Shown piece by piece: positions 53,659 through 64,000 of a stretch of DNA of 64,000 bases. Below the pieces are notes generated by a model. It saw nothing but the letters and a program-made list of their open reading frames with translations, made no database searches and was not told the origin of the DNA. Within the stretch, counting starts at the first letter, position 1; each line of letters opens with the position of its first letter. A program made the translations under genes and the position numbers. The DNA comes from Silene latifolia (Eukaryota; Streptophyta; Magnoliopsida; Caryophyllales; Caryophyllaceae). The stretch is taken from assembly GCF_048544455.1 (NCBI RefSeq), contig NC_133538.1:143961922-144025921 (forward strand), written 5' to 3'.

Positions 53659-53963
53659 CCCCCTCCCACATTCATTTCTTCATTCCTTCATTCAAAACAC
53701 TACCCATAAACCCCAAAACTCAAAACCCTCATCCTCTCCATCACAAAAACAAGATTTCCTCAACCACATTCATCAAAATCAAATCAAAACATCCTTCTAA
53801 CAAAAATTAATCACTCCTCTTTCAACAAAAATCAAACCAAGCACAAAATCTTCAACCTTTTAGTCGATTTTTGAATTTATAAAGGCAAAGCCTTTCACTT
53901 TAAAATTGATTTGGGTACACTTGGAAATTGAATATTTTCACTCTTTTCTTGGTTCAAGCATCA

Positions 53964-55535
53964 ATGGCAAGGACAAAAGGAGCAACAAAGGCACCAAAGG
54001 CAAAGGCACTCTCAACAAGACAAAAGAGTCTTCAAGCAAAGAAAGCCTCATTGGCTATGGTGGTAGCTAGCTCAAACTTGGAAGTGCAACAAGAACAACC
54101 TCCCTTGGAAGCAACAACATCTACTACTCCGGAAATTGCTCAACTTTCGAACTATCCGGAGGTAATTTTCATTTCCAAATCCCATAGGGAAACTTTTGCC
54201 AAGTTTGCTAGAAAATCCTTTCTATCCACCAATTTTATTTGTGAAGATGCCTTAGATAAGTTGGGTGTCCTTGAGCAAACTAGAGCCTTCTTTAAAGCCA
54301 TGGGGTTGGAAAAAATGTTTGCAACAAAAGAATTGACATACCCCTCCCTTACCTTAGAATTCTTGAGTTCTTTGAAAGTTACAAAGGTAGAGACCATGGA
54401 AAACATCGAGTTCCGCCTAGCTAATGTTAGTAGGCACATCTCCTTTGAGGAAATGAGTAAAGCTTTGGGTCTTGATGATTCACATAGTTATTTCAAGAAT
54501 GTTGGAAAGTATGACCCCGCTCCTCTTTGGGAGGCGATTTCCGGAAGGAAATTTGAGAACTATCATGCTAGACGCACTCTATTAGTCCACCATCCGGGCA
54601 TTAGAGTGTGGCACAAGGTCATAGGGAACACCATCATTGCAAGAAAAGACACCAACCACTTTACCAAGCTCGATTTTGTTCTTCTTGAGTCAGCCTTAAA
54701 CATTGGAAGGGAATTCACCAAGCCTTTCAACTCTCTAAGGCTTTTGGTGGATAGATGGCTAAATGTTGATTCTGGGAAGCAAGGCACTACCGTTATTGTA
54801 AATGGAGGTCTAGTCACTCTTTTGGCTAAATAATTTGATCCAAACTTCAACAAGGATAGCAAGTATGTGGCGAAAAAGGGTGGTCATCTCATTGATTTAG
54901 ATACTATGATAAACAAATACAAGTGGGTCTCTCATAACCCTCTTGACACCAAGTATGGGTGGCTCACTAGTGAGGCTAGATCTTTTACTTTGCCTTCGAA
55001 GATTTGTCATTTAAGTGTCCATCGGACCAACTATCTCCTTCCCCTCTCAAAAGAGGCCAAATACATTATCCGACAACAAAGGGATGAAATTGAAATGCCC
55101 TCCTCTTCCATTGTCACACCACCCTATCCTTTCAAGTACCAAGAGTTCAAACCCGAAGGTGTTGAAGCAAGCAAAGATTATATGACTCTTCTTATGCAAG
55201 AGATGCACAAGCAAGCTTTTAAGGATCGGGAAGATACTTACTTAGCCCAATATCCACCCCTCCTTCATTTAGCTAGGCAAGGACTCCTTGATCCTTCATT
55301 TCCTTTGCCTAGTTGGGCGGATATGGAAGTCTTCTTTCCGAGTGCATCTAGGGGTGAGATTCCGGGTGACGATGAGGTTGTCGGTGATGCGGTTGATGAT
55401 AGCATTGATGAAGAGGCTAGTGAAGAATAAGAAGAGGATGATGAACAAAGTGAACAAGAAAGTGAAGAGGGAAGTGGTGATGAGTCCACTTCTATTGAGG
55501 AAGATGATGATAGTGATGATATGATGGAAGATTAG
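53964..55535 (+). pseudogene. ORF2 of element 1, ATHILA ORF-1-like, two premature stops
   Basis: A 524-codon frame from ATG 53964 (MARTKGATKAPKAKALSTRQ, a basic histone-like N terminus) to TAG 55533-55535, interrupted by TAA at 54831-54833 and TAA at 55428-55430 without any frameshift. The middle (residues about 75-330: EFRLANVSRHISFEEMSKAL, HHPGIRVWHKVIGNTIIARK, DFVLLESALNIGREF) resembles the plant retrotransposon ORF-1/ATHILA protein family, of unknown function. The C terminus is a long Asp/Glu/Ser tract. It sits in the env position but has no signal peptide or membrane segment that I can see. Confidence 0.7.
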
Positions 55536-57381
55536 CAAGCTTTGGAGGCTCCTACCCTCTTGAGGTTTGTCTATTTCTCTCTTTGTTTTATTTATTTATC
55601 TTGATCATGGTTGGAGTAGTCCTAGCAACATAGAGGACTAACACCTCGGTCCCATTGAGTTGTTCTTATTTTATTGTTCCCACTTTTGAAAATCCAAAAT
55701 GACAAATTTAGTTTCATGCATTGCATCGTGTGTGCATGAACTACACCCAACCTTAGGACATTAGAAATAATGTCTAACTCGGTTTGGGGAAGTACATACA
55801 TACACAACGGGAGGTAATCTAAATTATCCTCTCCGTCATAAACAAAAACCATGCATCATGTAGTATAGATTAGTGTAGCTTGCATTTAGTGTAGAATTCA
55901 TGCATCATGCTTGCATGATTTCCCATCATTTTGGCCATTGAGGACAATGCCCATATTAGTGTAGTCGTGTATATATTATTGTATATATTGTGTTTGTTTT
56001 ATCCTTGTTCACATTGATCGACTACGCCACATCCGAGACATGAGGATATTGAAAACCGCATGGTATGATCTTTCCAATCTCCTTTTTCCTCTTTATGTTA
56101 ATGACTATGTGGCTTTATTTTGATTGATGCGGTATAACAATGTGAACTTAGGACTTGCATTTAGTTTATATGTCATATTAGTTGGTAGAATCATTTGCAT
56201 TAGGATGTTTATATGTTAGTCGCATCATGGCATATTGTTGCGTGTTAGAAAAATTTTGCGAAACCGTCTACTTGGGAAGCTTGACAAGTGTAAATAGGCC
56301 CTAGTAGATGCTTTTTCTTCTTAAGACTTTGCTTGTTAGAATACTTGTAAAACACCCTAGGATGTGTCATGCTAGTATCCTTTGACCCATGGTTTAAGGC
56401 CTAGTCAAGAGTACCTTGTGGTGTGATAACTCCTTGGCTACCGTTTATTGCAAGGTGACCCTTAAAACCATGCATCCATCATCCATGTTCTACCATACAT
56501 TTTTGTCATCAAAAGGGAATGGGCACAAAAAGAAATCAATTTGAGTTCAATGAAATGAAAAGTGAAAGAAAGTTTGCAAAAAAATGCATCAAATGAAAAG
56601 AGGAGCAAAAATAGAACTCCAAAAGCTTCAAATATAAGCCACCCTCACTACATATGGGGTGACTTTGAAAATGTTCAAAAGAAATGCAAAGAAAGTTGTC
56701 AAGTTTTGAAATGCCAAAAATCAAAAGAAATGGCAAGAAAGTATTCTCAAATGTTATATGCCACATGAAATTGGGAGGAAAAACAAAAACAAAAGCAAAC
56801 TCCCAAAGTGAAACTCAAATATCTATTGATCCCTTTATCCACCGTATCAGTTTTTGTGCATGGTAGAGAGGGGACGACCCTTCTTCTTGTCTAGGCAAGA
56901 GGGGGAATTCCGCGATCCTCCAGTGTTTCTAACACCATAGGGAGTCTACTCTTGACAAAAGCATTTAACGATTGAGGACAAAGGTACCCTAGCTTGACAC
57001 AACTTGCAGGTGATTTATTGGTATCCTTCTAGGCTTAGTAGTTTGAAGAAATTGCATCTATGAAGGAGTGTGTACCCTTGAATTGCTTACCTTGTAGATA
57101 ATTTCCGCCACTTAGATGAGGAAAGTGGCTATTCTTTTGTAGATGCATCCATTATTTGTTTTTGTGTGCTTAATGTTTGGATGTGTCGCCATTTTGGCAA
57201 GACCCACCTTGCCTTGCAAGAAGGCATCCTACCTCATGGTTGTCTTTTTGTGAGTTGAAGGGGCGGAGTGAGACCCGCTAATTGTCTCATATCGGCTATG
57301 TTATTAGGTTAATTTAAATAATGGTCCTAGTCTTTGTCATCTCTTTACTCGGGATGAGCAAAGGTTCGGTTTGGGGATATT
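55536..57381. other. 3' noncoding region and polypurine-like tract of element 1
   Basis: About 1.85 kb without a credible ORF. It has attttggccattgaggacaatgccc-type sequence (55930-55955), seen near the 3' end of Athila-like elements. It ends in gttcggtttggggatat (57365-57380) just before the 3' LTR, the likely plus-strand primer. Confidence 0.6.
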
Positions 57382-59060
57382 TGATATGACCATAATTAGA
57401 GCATATTTAGTCCCCGAATTAGCCTTGTTCCCATGCTTTTTAGTGCATATTTGGGTCATTTATTGTCTTTAGTTCTTTGTTTTGCATATTCTTTGAGGTT
57501 TTGTGTCCTTGGTAGGAAAGGAGTGCAAACCTTGCATTTTCATGGCAAAACGAGACTAAATTGATTGAATTCAATGACCAAGCATCACGGAGAGACAAGA
57601 TTAGAAGGCCTTTGTACATACTATAGTAGATGGGCAATGATGAGGAAAGATCATTGCATCCCCGAGGAAATCCCCAAGGATTTTATAAAGAAAAGGGAAG
57701 AAAAGAAGAAGAAATGTGACTGTCCAGCAATCCGTGCGGATTGTCCTGAAGACGCCCGACCTCCACCTCCACAATCCAAGCGTCTTCACCACAAGACGCC
57801 CGGGCAGCAACCCCAGAAGACGCCCGTCTTCTCCCTAAGACGCTCGGGCAGAGACCCTCGAATCCGCCCGTCCCGTGCTAAAGACGCATGGATTCCAAGG
57901 CAGCACAACTTTGTCTTCTTCAAAGCTTCAAGAAAGATCCCCATCCTTCCAAAAATACCGGCGTTTCCTTAAGTAGGGACTTAATCGTCATTTAAGCCCT
58001 TAGCTGTTCTTCTTAGCAATCTTTAGTGTAGTTAATATCAATCAAAAATCTCTTCAATTTTGTAATCAACAATTAATCAAGTTTTAATACAAGTTTTATT
58101 TCCTTAATATCTCTTTTGTTCATCCTTTATTTTGGGTAATTGAAGATTAATTGGGTTATTATTGTGAGATTGACAACCTCTCAATCAAGCATCAAGTACT
58201 TCTTTTATTCTTTGCTTTATTATTGGAATCATTAGTAGGTATAATTCTCTTAATCCCTTTTTAATTATTGCTAATTACTTTCATTTATTCATCATGTTTC
58301 ACCTTGTTGGTATGATTGACAACCTTGCTAGCATGTTCAACATGATAATGAGTGAGTAGTTCCATAGCTAGGGTTAATGTATAATTAGGGGAAACCAACA
58401 TGGGGAATGATTCATGCTTAAATTAATATGCTTTCATGGTTTATTTGCTTGCTTGTTATGATCTCAACTCATGCACATGTTATGTTTGATGAAATGCGAG
58501 CCTATGAATCCTTGCATTTTTTACCCATCACCTATCTTTTCAATGAGACTTGTTAGACATAAACCACCTCGAGTCTCATTAGACCATGCATGTTGTTGAG
58601 TAGGGAAGACTAAGTCGACTTGTAGGTGTTGTACAATCTAATCGATTCGGCTCCGGGACCCAAACTTTCCTAGGATTGTAAGATATAACCCAACTCAATC
58701 CATCATAATAATAATTGCTTGCTTATAATTTGAGAACATGTTTGTATGATCAATTCCCATGAATCCGCTATGACCCCATGATACCCTAGTGCTTTTTATC
58801 AATTGTTTACAACCCTTTTTAATTCATCTTGCTTGTTTACTTTCATTGCTATTTAGTTTAGTGACCTTCTACATCAACCCAAATTGTGACACCCCTAAGA
58901 CACCGCTAGTTGCAATAGAAATCTCATCTCAATTCCCGTCTCTTGGGATCCGACCTTTACTTGCCTCTTTACTAATTGTAGAGTTGTTTGTGAAGTTATA
59001 AATTGTGTTTTGGTCTAGGTGCTCCTAACGACAAGTTACCGAAAAGATTTAGCCCGACCA
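57382..59060 (+). repeat. 3' LTR of element 1
   Basis: 1679 bp, TGATATGACC to CCGACCA. Nearly identical to the 5' LTR except around 58003-58090, where about 65 bp including the TATA box is lost and about 45 bp of other sequence (atcaatcaaaaatctcttca) is present. Confidence 0.93.
57735..57895. repeat. GCCCG dyad cluster 4 (3' LTR of element 1)
   Basis: Same units as 48630-48800, with a few C-to-T type changes (CGCTCGGGC, AAGACGCATGGATT). Confidence 0.88.
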
Positions 59061-59065
59061 ACCTT

Positions 59066-59222
59066 TAGTTTAGAAAACCAATTTAAACAACCCCCCCTAT
59101 TTGTGACCAAATAGACGGACTTTTATAGATATCTTGCCTCCCTGAGGAGATCGACCTGACTTCCCTAGCTATATAGTTAGTTTAGTTAGTTTATTTTTGA
59201 TAGGTACACGACAGCCCTGTAA
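59066..59222 (+). repeat. 5' LTR of element 2, second part
   Basis: Continuation of the split LTR after the element 1 TSD, up to the primer site. The exact end (near CTGTA or CA at 59213-59221) is uncertain. Confidence 0.7.
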
Positions 59223-59227
59223 AATTT

Positions 59228-59245
59228 TGGCGCCGTTGCCGGGGA
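59228..59245 (+). other. Primer-binding site, tRNA-Asp (element 2)
   Basis: TGGCGCCGTTGCCGGGGA is fully complementary to the 3' end of plant tRNA-Asp, as in Athila/Tat elements. Confidence 0.92.
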
Positions 59246-59542
59246 GGCAATTGATCTATCTGTTTTTGTTTCGTTTATTTTATCCGTCTCAGGGAATTTT
59301 TATTCCTTGAGGCATTTCTTATTCATTTTCTTTCAGTGTTGTGTATGCCCAGGTCAGGCAGGTTTGAGTTAGTTGCGGTGATTCGAGCCGAGAGACTATT
59401 CGGGCATAGACTCGTCCGCAAAGAGAATCACGAAAGGAAGCCTTGAGTACTTTCGAACGAGCTTCAAACATTTCCTTTTTACTGAAGTAAAAATCCATCT
59501 TTTGAAGAAGATACTTCTAGTTCTGTAACCCAACCAGTAAAG

Positions 59543-62341
59543 ATGCCTAACATTGCTAGTCACTCGGAGCCTAAAGCAGCTTCAATTCCAAAGGGTTTCA
59601 ATCTCCAGACTGAGGATGGGAATACATTTGACATTCGTCCTTCCTATATCAATCTGGTGGAGAGAAATCTCTGTAGAGGTGTGGCAGGTGAAGACCCGAG
59701 GAAGCACATTGAGGTTTTTACGGACTACTTTTCTACTATCCCCGCCACAAAGGGGGTAACTAAAGACAAGATTAAGGAGGTTCTGTTTCCTTTTTCTTTG
59801 ACTGACTCAGCTAGGGAGTGGCTGACTGATTTGGACCGCGCGGCCGCAGGGATTACCAACTAGGAGACCTTTGCTCTTGCTTTTTACAAGAGATATTTCC
59901 CTCCACAGCGCACCAATTAGCTGAGGGAAATGATCACAAGTTTTAAGCAGGCACCTGATGAAACTTTATATGAAGCGTGGTCCCGTTTCAAGAAGTTGGT
60001 GAGGTCTATTCCTCACCATGGTTTTGATCCGTGGTTTCTGTCTAACCAGTTCTACAATGGGCTATAGGATGATTACAGAGCCATACTTGATGCGTCATCT
60101 AACGGAATATTCCAAGAGAACACTGACTATGATAAGGTATGAGCCCTTATTGAAGAGATGGCGAATCACTGTGCTGAGTATGGAAACTCGAGGGATGGTA
60201 TTAGAACAGTTCATGCAGTTGATAAGCAAGTTGTGGCTCAGCTGAAAGCCATGAATGCTAGGTTAGATAAGTTGGAGTTGCATTCTGCTGGGGAGCCTCA
60301 GACGGTCCATATGCTTACTAGAGAGGAGACCGTCACATGTTAGAGGTGTGGTAGCAACGACGGCCATACTCTTGTTGGTTGTCTTACAGAGAAGAAACAG
60401 GTCCTTGCCTTTCAACAATATAGGCAAGGAGGGGGTTCCTATTATAAAAACCAAGGGGCAGTCCATCCCAATCTGAGGTGGACAAGTCAAAATGTGCTCA
60501 ATCCTACCCCTCCCCCGCACCAGAAGCAACCGTATGTTCCTCCACAGAAGAATCAACAAGGCTTTCAGAAGCATCCTTCCTTCCCTCCTCCCAATCATGG
60601 TGCATCATCTTCTGGAGGGGTGAGTGAGATAGGTGAGCTAAAGACGATGTTGCAATCTTTTACTAAGTAGTGGCAGCTGAGTGATCAAGAGAAATATGCA
60701 TCCATCAAGGCACTTGAAACTCAAGTTGCCCAGTTAGACGCGAACCAGTCCACAAGGAAACCGGGTCATTTACCGTCACAAGCTGACAAAAATCGACATG
60801 AAACGGTAAATTTAATCATTTTGAGAAGCGGTCGTTCATATGAGGGACCGAAAGTGTTGAAATCAGACCCGTGGAAGGTTATAACTGCTGATGAACAGTG
60901 TTCTAGTGAAGAAAAGGAGCTGACGGCAAAGAAAGTGCTTGATCGACTAGCTTCTGGGGGTCGATCGAGTAAAAATGCTGAAGAAAGTACTCGATCGAGT
61001 GGAATTTCTACTCGATCGAGTGAACAGGAAAAAGGAACTGCTCGATCGAGTGAAATTTCTGCTCGATCGAGTGACTCTGTTGAAGAAACTACTCGATAGA
61101 ATGGGATTTTTGGTCGATCGAGTTGTATGGATAAAGGATAGCTTGATCGAGAGCCTGCTAGTGCTCGATCAAGTGAGAAATCACCTGAAAGACCTCGTTC
61201 GAGAGGAAAGAAACGTCTGAAGGAGTTGGAGCTTGATCCGGCTGACACGTTGGAAGAGAGGAACAAGGGACTCGAGATACCCATCACGGTTCCCTTCCCG
61301 AGGCGTTTGCAAAGTACTAAAGCTAATCAACAATTCGGCAAATTTGCCGAAATCTTGAGAAGCTTGCAGGTCACTGTGCCATTCACCGAACTGCTGACAC
61401 AGGTACCCACTTACCTTAAATTTATGAAAGAAATTTTATCGCGTAAGAGGCACATTAATGATCATGAGAAGGTAGCTTGGACCGAGGTAGGGACGGCCCT
61501 AGTTCAGAATAAGTTACCTCCCAAACATTCAGACCCGGGTAGTTTTTCGATTCCATGTCATATTGGTACCCACTTCATTGATAACGCGTTATGCGATCTT
61601 GGCCCTAGCGTGAGTGTCTTACCATTATCTCTGGCTAAGAGACTTGGTTTGACAAAGTTTAGTTGCACAAACATGACTGTTCAAATGGCCGACCGTAGCA
61701 TATCATGACCACTAGGTATAATAGAAGACATACCTGTTAAGATTGGGAGGTTCTTTATTCCCGATGACTTTGTTGTACTTGACATCCCCGAAGATGCCCA
61801 TATCCCTATTATTTTAGGTAGGCCATTTTTGTTTACTGCCCGTGTAGTAATAGACGTCGGGGACAAGACATTGACCTTTCAGGTTGGGGACGAGGAATTG
61901 ATATTCCATCAGTCTAAGTTCCGGAGGGCTCCCATGCAAGCTCAGCCTTGCAATGCCCTGTCTTCTATTGACCCTATTATTGACACTCCAAATGAAAATT
62001 TGGAGCATTGTGCTGCTATTTTGAGCCCTCCGCCTCAGGTTGAGAGCAAAAAGGAGGAAAGTTCGTCTGTTTTCCTTGCTGCAGGTACAAATGAAAATAA
62101 TGCATGAGCTGTCAAGGGGTGTTGTGCAATTAATGTCAGTCAAGGTGGGAGTGACAGTGTTAAAGCCGGTGAGAAAGGAGCAAGGGTGATAAAAGTTCGC
62201 GCATATATGGATGCCAACTATTCTCCTTCTAACGATTCAAGTTCAAGCTCATGGAAGCTGATGAGGACAATCAATGTTGCTGAGATGACGTCCTCCAGTC
62301 AGGAGCCCTCCAAGGGGCTACTGAATTGCCTTGGGAAGTAA
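59543..62341 (+). pseudogene. gag: gag-protease of element 2, one frame with ten stop codons
   Basis: A single frame of 932 codons before the TAA at 62339-62341 keeps its phase throughout but has stops at 59861, 59918, 60065, 60140, 60341, 60668, 61097, 61139, 61706 and 62105 (seven TAG, three TGA). The gag region is readable (VLFPFSLTDSAREWL, LYEAWSRFKKLVRSIPHHG), a damaged zinc knuckle lies near 60337-60380, and a spacer rich in RSS (the dyad cluster in frame) follows. The protease has CDLGPSVSVLP and IPIILGRPFLFTARVVIDV. No polymerase follows. Gag would package RNA and protease would mature it; this copy can do neither. Confidence 0.88.
60938..61187. repeat. TCGATCGAGT dyad cluster 7, in frame inside gag-protease
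   Basis: About eleven units. ACT CGA TCG AGT reads Thr-Arg-Ser-Ser, giving a run of (T/A/G)RSS peptides. Spacers keep the frame. Two stops (61097, 61139) fall within it. Confidence 0.9.
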
Positions 62342-62589
62342 GCAGGGAAATGCCCCGTGTACCAATTTGTAAAAACAATTTTTAAATTTTTCGTTGAATT
62401 TCTTTTATTGCTTTTAATTAGGACAATTAGAACTTAGACAATTTTTAGCGTAGACTAGAGACTATAGACTGTTACTTTGCGTATTTGGTATTTTGGGATA
62501 CTTTTGCGAGTGTTTCTATGCAGGCTTGGGGAATTTTACGCAAATTCAAAGGAAGAATGACGAATTCAAGAGCTTACACGAGGAAAAGT
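62342..62589. other. Noncoding gap where pol is expected, element 2
   Basis: About 250 bp, AT-rich, no ORF. The gap from protease to the cluster is far too short to hold a polymerase. Confidence 0.6.
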
Positions 62590-62770
62590 TCTCGATCGAG
62601 TACCTTTTGTACTCGATCGAGTGAAATGTGGTCGATCGAGTGATTCCATTTTAGTCGATCGAGTAAAGCAGAAATGGGGAGTTCTCGATCGAGTAGATTT
62701 CTACTCGATCGAATAGATGGATCCATAAAGTCCTCGATCGTGCAGTTCTAAACCACTCGATCGAGTGAAA
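62590..62770. repeat. TCGATCGAGT dyad cluster 8 (before ORF2 of element 2)
   Basis: Eight units, spacers 8-20 bp. A weak TATA-like catttaaccccca follows at about 62825, comparable to ttttataaacccccct in element 1. Confidence 0.9.
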
Positions 62771-63092
62771 TGGGAAAGACACGCAGGGAGTCTTCTTTAA
62801 CTCCTTTCTTTTCCTTTGTTATTTCATTTAACCCCCATTTTTTTCGACAACCCTTCCCTTTTGCGATCAAAACCCCCAAAATCCTCCATATTTCTTGCCC
62901 TTTTGCCAAATCCGTCACCTACATTGTGCTTGTTGTTGATTAATCGTCATTTGCCCTCTATTTTCCCTTTGATTTATGCTCATTTACACGGTCTATTGAG
63001 GGAATTAGGGTTCCGCGGTTTTCGATCAAAAAATCGCCTATTTTGCTTATTTCTTGTCGATTAATTGTTCTTTGTGGGTTCTATATCATCAA

Positions 63093-63590
63093 GTAAGTGA
63101 TCCTTACTCTTCTTTATCCTTTAATCTCTTTAATTTTTGCTTCTTATGAGGATAATCAAGGATTAGGGTTTCGATTTTCTGTTTGGGTTGATGTTTTCGA
63201 CTATAATTTCGATTTAATGCTTAATTTGTCTTGCTTGATGATCAATTCTCATTCCTCATTGATATTTACATGTTTAAATTCGAATTTTGCGCGACATTTG
63301 CGTTTAGGGGGTTTTTACAGTCGAAACTTTCGACTGAAAATTGGTCTGTGCTGCTGCATTATGCTTAATTCGCCTCTATTGATGCTTAATTTACCGCCAT
63401 TGATACCTGCTACCCTTCTCCTATCGTTGTTTACTTGCTGTATTCGAATTTTTGAGGAAATAGTTGGGAATCTATGTGCTGAAGGTCGAATTTTTCGACT
63501 GGTTAGGGGAATTTTCATGCCGTTTTCATGCTGATTTTCATGCTGTTTAGCTGCTATTTTCTAATCAATTCCCCTGCCCTATTTATTCAG
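63093..63590 (+). other. Probable 5' UTR intron of ORF2, element 2
   Basis: Donor AAG|GTAAGT-like (aagtaagt, GT at 63093) and acceptor tttattcag ending at 63590, one base before the ORF2 ATG. T-rich, 498 bp. Inferred from the splice signals and position. Confidence 0.5.
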
Positions 63591-63591
63591 G

Positions 63592-64000
63592 ATGGATTCT
63601 AGCTCGATGCCTTCGTCGAGCTCTTCTGCCGGTCCGTCTTTGTCTCTGTCTGAGATGGTAGTCCCTGCTGTTACTACCGTCTCCACACCGGCCATCACTT
63701 CTGTGTTCTTAGTCTCTGCTGGCGGTACAGTTTTTACACCTGCTAGCACTGCTGCTAGCCCTTTTTCGGCTGCCACTTCAGTCACAGCCACCACTACTGC
63801 TAGCACTGCTGCTAGTCTTTCTTCCTCAGTGGTGGTCACAGCAGCCACAACCTCTACTTGAGTTACGGTGAGCACACCTGTGGCGGACTCACCAGCAGTT
63901 GCAGCTGCTTTTCGGGCGGCTCTAGTTCCTCGCACCGTCACTGCACGGGCTTCTACTTTGGGTTCTAGAGGCCGGAGCCGAGGACGTGGACGTGCTCGTG
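63592..64000 (+). pseudogene. ORF2 of element 2, N-terminal part, runs off window
   Basis: Starts MDSSSMPSSSSSAGPSLSLS and continues Ser/Thr/Ala/Val-rich to a TGA at 63859-63861. The same frame goes on beyond it into a basic RGRSRGRGRAR stretch at the edge. It occupies the place of ORF2 in element 1 and, like it, starts low-complexity; the body is outside the window, so family is not determined. The single TGA may be a CGA change, as in the upstream gene. Confidence 0.5.

Larger units (their letters stand above)
48277..59065 (+). mobile_element. Complete LTR retrotransposon 1 with TSD ACCTT (non-autonomous, gag-PR-ORF2)
   Basis: LTRs 48282-49976 and 57382-59060, both TG...CA, flanked by perfect ACCTT (48277-48281 and 59061-59065). 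It sits within the LTR of element 2. Interior order: altered primer site, gag (two frames), protease, short charged tail, GCCCG dyad cluster, TATA box, ATHILA ORF-1-like frame, long noncoding tail and polypurine-like tract. No reverse transcriptase, RNase H or integrase is present in 7.4 kb of interior, so it would need enzymes from a relative. Solo LTR 17688-19738 is a related family member. Confidence 0.92.
46959..64000 (+). mobile_element. LTR retrotransposon 2 (Athila/Tat-like, no polymerase seen), runs off window
   Basis: The 5' LTR (46959-48281 plus 59066 to about 59222) is split by complete element 1. Then follow an Asp-type primer site (59228-59245), a long gag-protease frame (59543-62341) with ten stops, a noncoding gap, a TCGATCGAGT cluster (62590-62770), a probable 5' UTR intron and the start of a second ORF (63592 on). 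There is no reverse transcriptase, RNase H or integrase between protease and second ORF. It is related to element A by LTR start (TGATACGTGCA), cluster position and primer site. Confidence 0.8.

Noticed and set aside
53964-55535. ORF2 as an envelope gene
   Set aside because: No signal peptide or membrane segment seen; the body resembles ATHILA ORF-1 proteins.

Overview
The window is plant nuclear DNA made almost entirely of transposable elements. I see no intact host gene. The evidence is plant-type LTR retrotransposons with tRNA-Asp and tRNA-Met primer sites, a CACTA (En/Spm) transposon gene with plant introns, and captured exon pieces of plant genes: fimbrin, a UGT87-like glycosyltransferase, ARGONAUTE and a RING-CH ligase. 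A eudicot is likely. A Caryophyllales source is only a guess. All coordinates and matches come from reading by eye; no search was run.

Layout. 1-13508 holds minus-strand LTR elements. Element A (1-7127, Asp-type primer site) lies inside an LTR of element B (to 13508, Met-type primer site, coding-free interior). A 3.2-kb solo LTR (1468-4708, TSD CTATG) interrupts A. 13745-41410 is a chain of seven non-autonomous elements joined end to end by eight (TA)n tracts. Most look like giant imperfect palindromes, with a C-rich left arm, a G-rich right arm and mirrored arrays of about 20-bp units. The second of these holds a solo LTR (17688-19738, TSD ATACA). The sixth carries pieces of three host genes plus two facing tRNA-like folds, and the seventh carries a RING-CH piece. 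41411-46460 is a degenerate CACTA element on the minus strand. 46959-64000 is LTR element 2. Complete LTR element 1 (48282-59060, TSD ACCTT) is inserted in its 5' LTR.

Elements 1 and 2 share an unusual plan: LTR, primer site, gag and protease, no reverse transcriptase or integrase between protease and the next gene, then a cluster of short dyad motifs, then a second ORF. Element 1's second ORF resembles the ATHILA ORF-1 family. Element 2's second ORF begins behind a probable 5' UTR intron and runs off the window.

The most interesting signal is two families of short dyad-symmetric motifs in dense clusters. ACTCGATCGAGT occurs about 59 times, variants included, in eight clusters. It lies in the LTRs of two unrelated retrotransposon lineages, in front of an internal ORF, and in frame inside a gag-protease gene. 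A GCCCG-centred dyad (AATCCG/AAGACG-CCCG-GATT/TCTT) occupies the same places in element 1 and the 17.7-kb solo LTR. In most LTR copies, and before element 1's internal ORF, the cluster lies roughly 30-150 bp upstream of a TATA box. This suggests a mobile enhancer or promoter module that has been copied in front of the second ORF.
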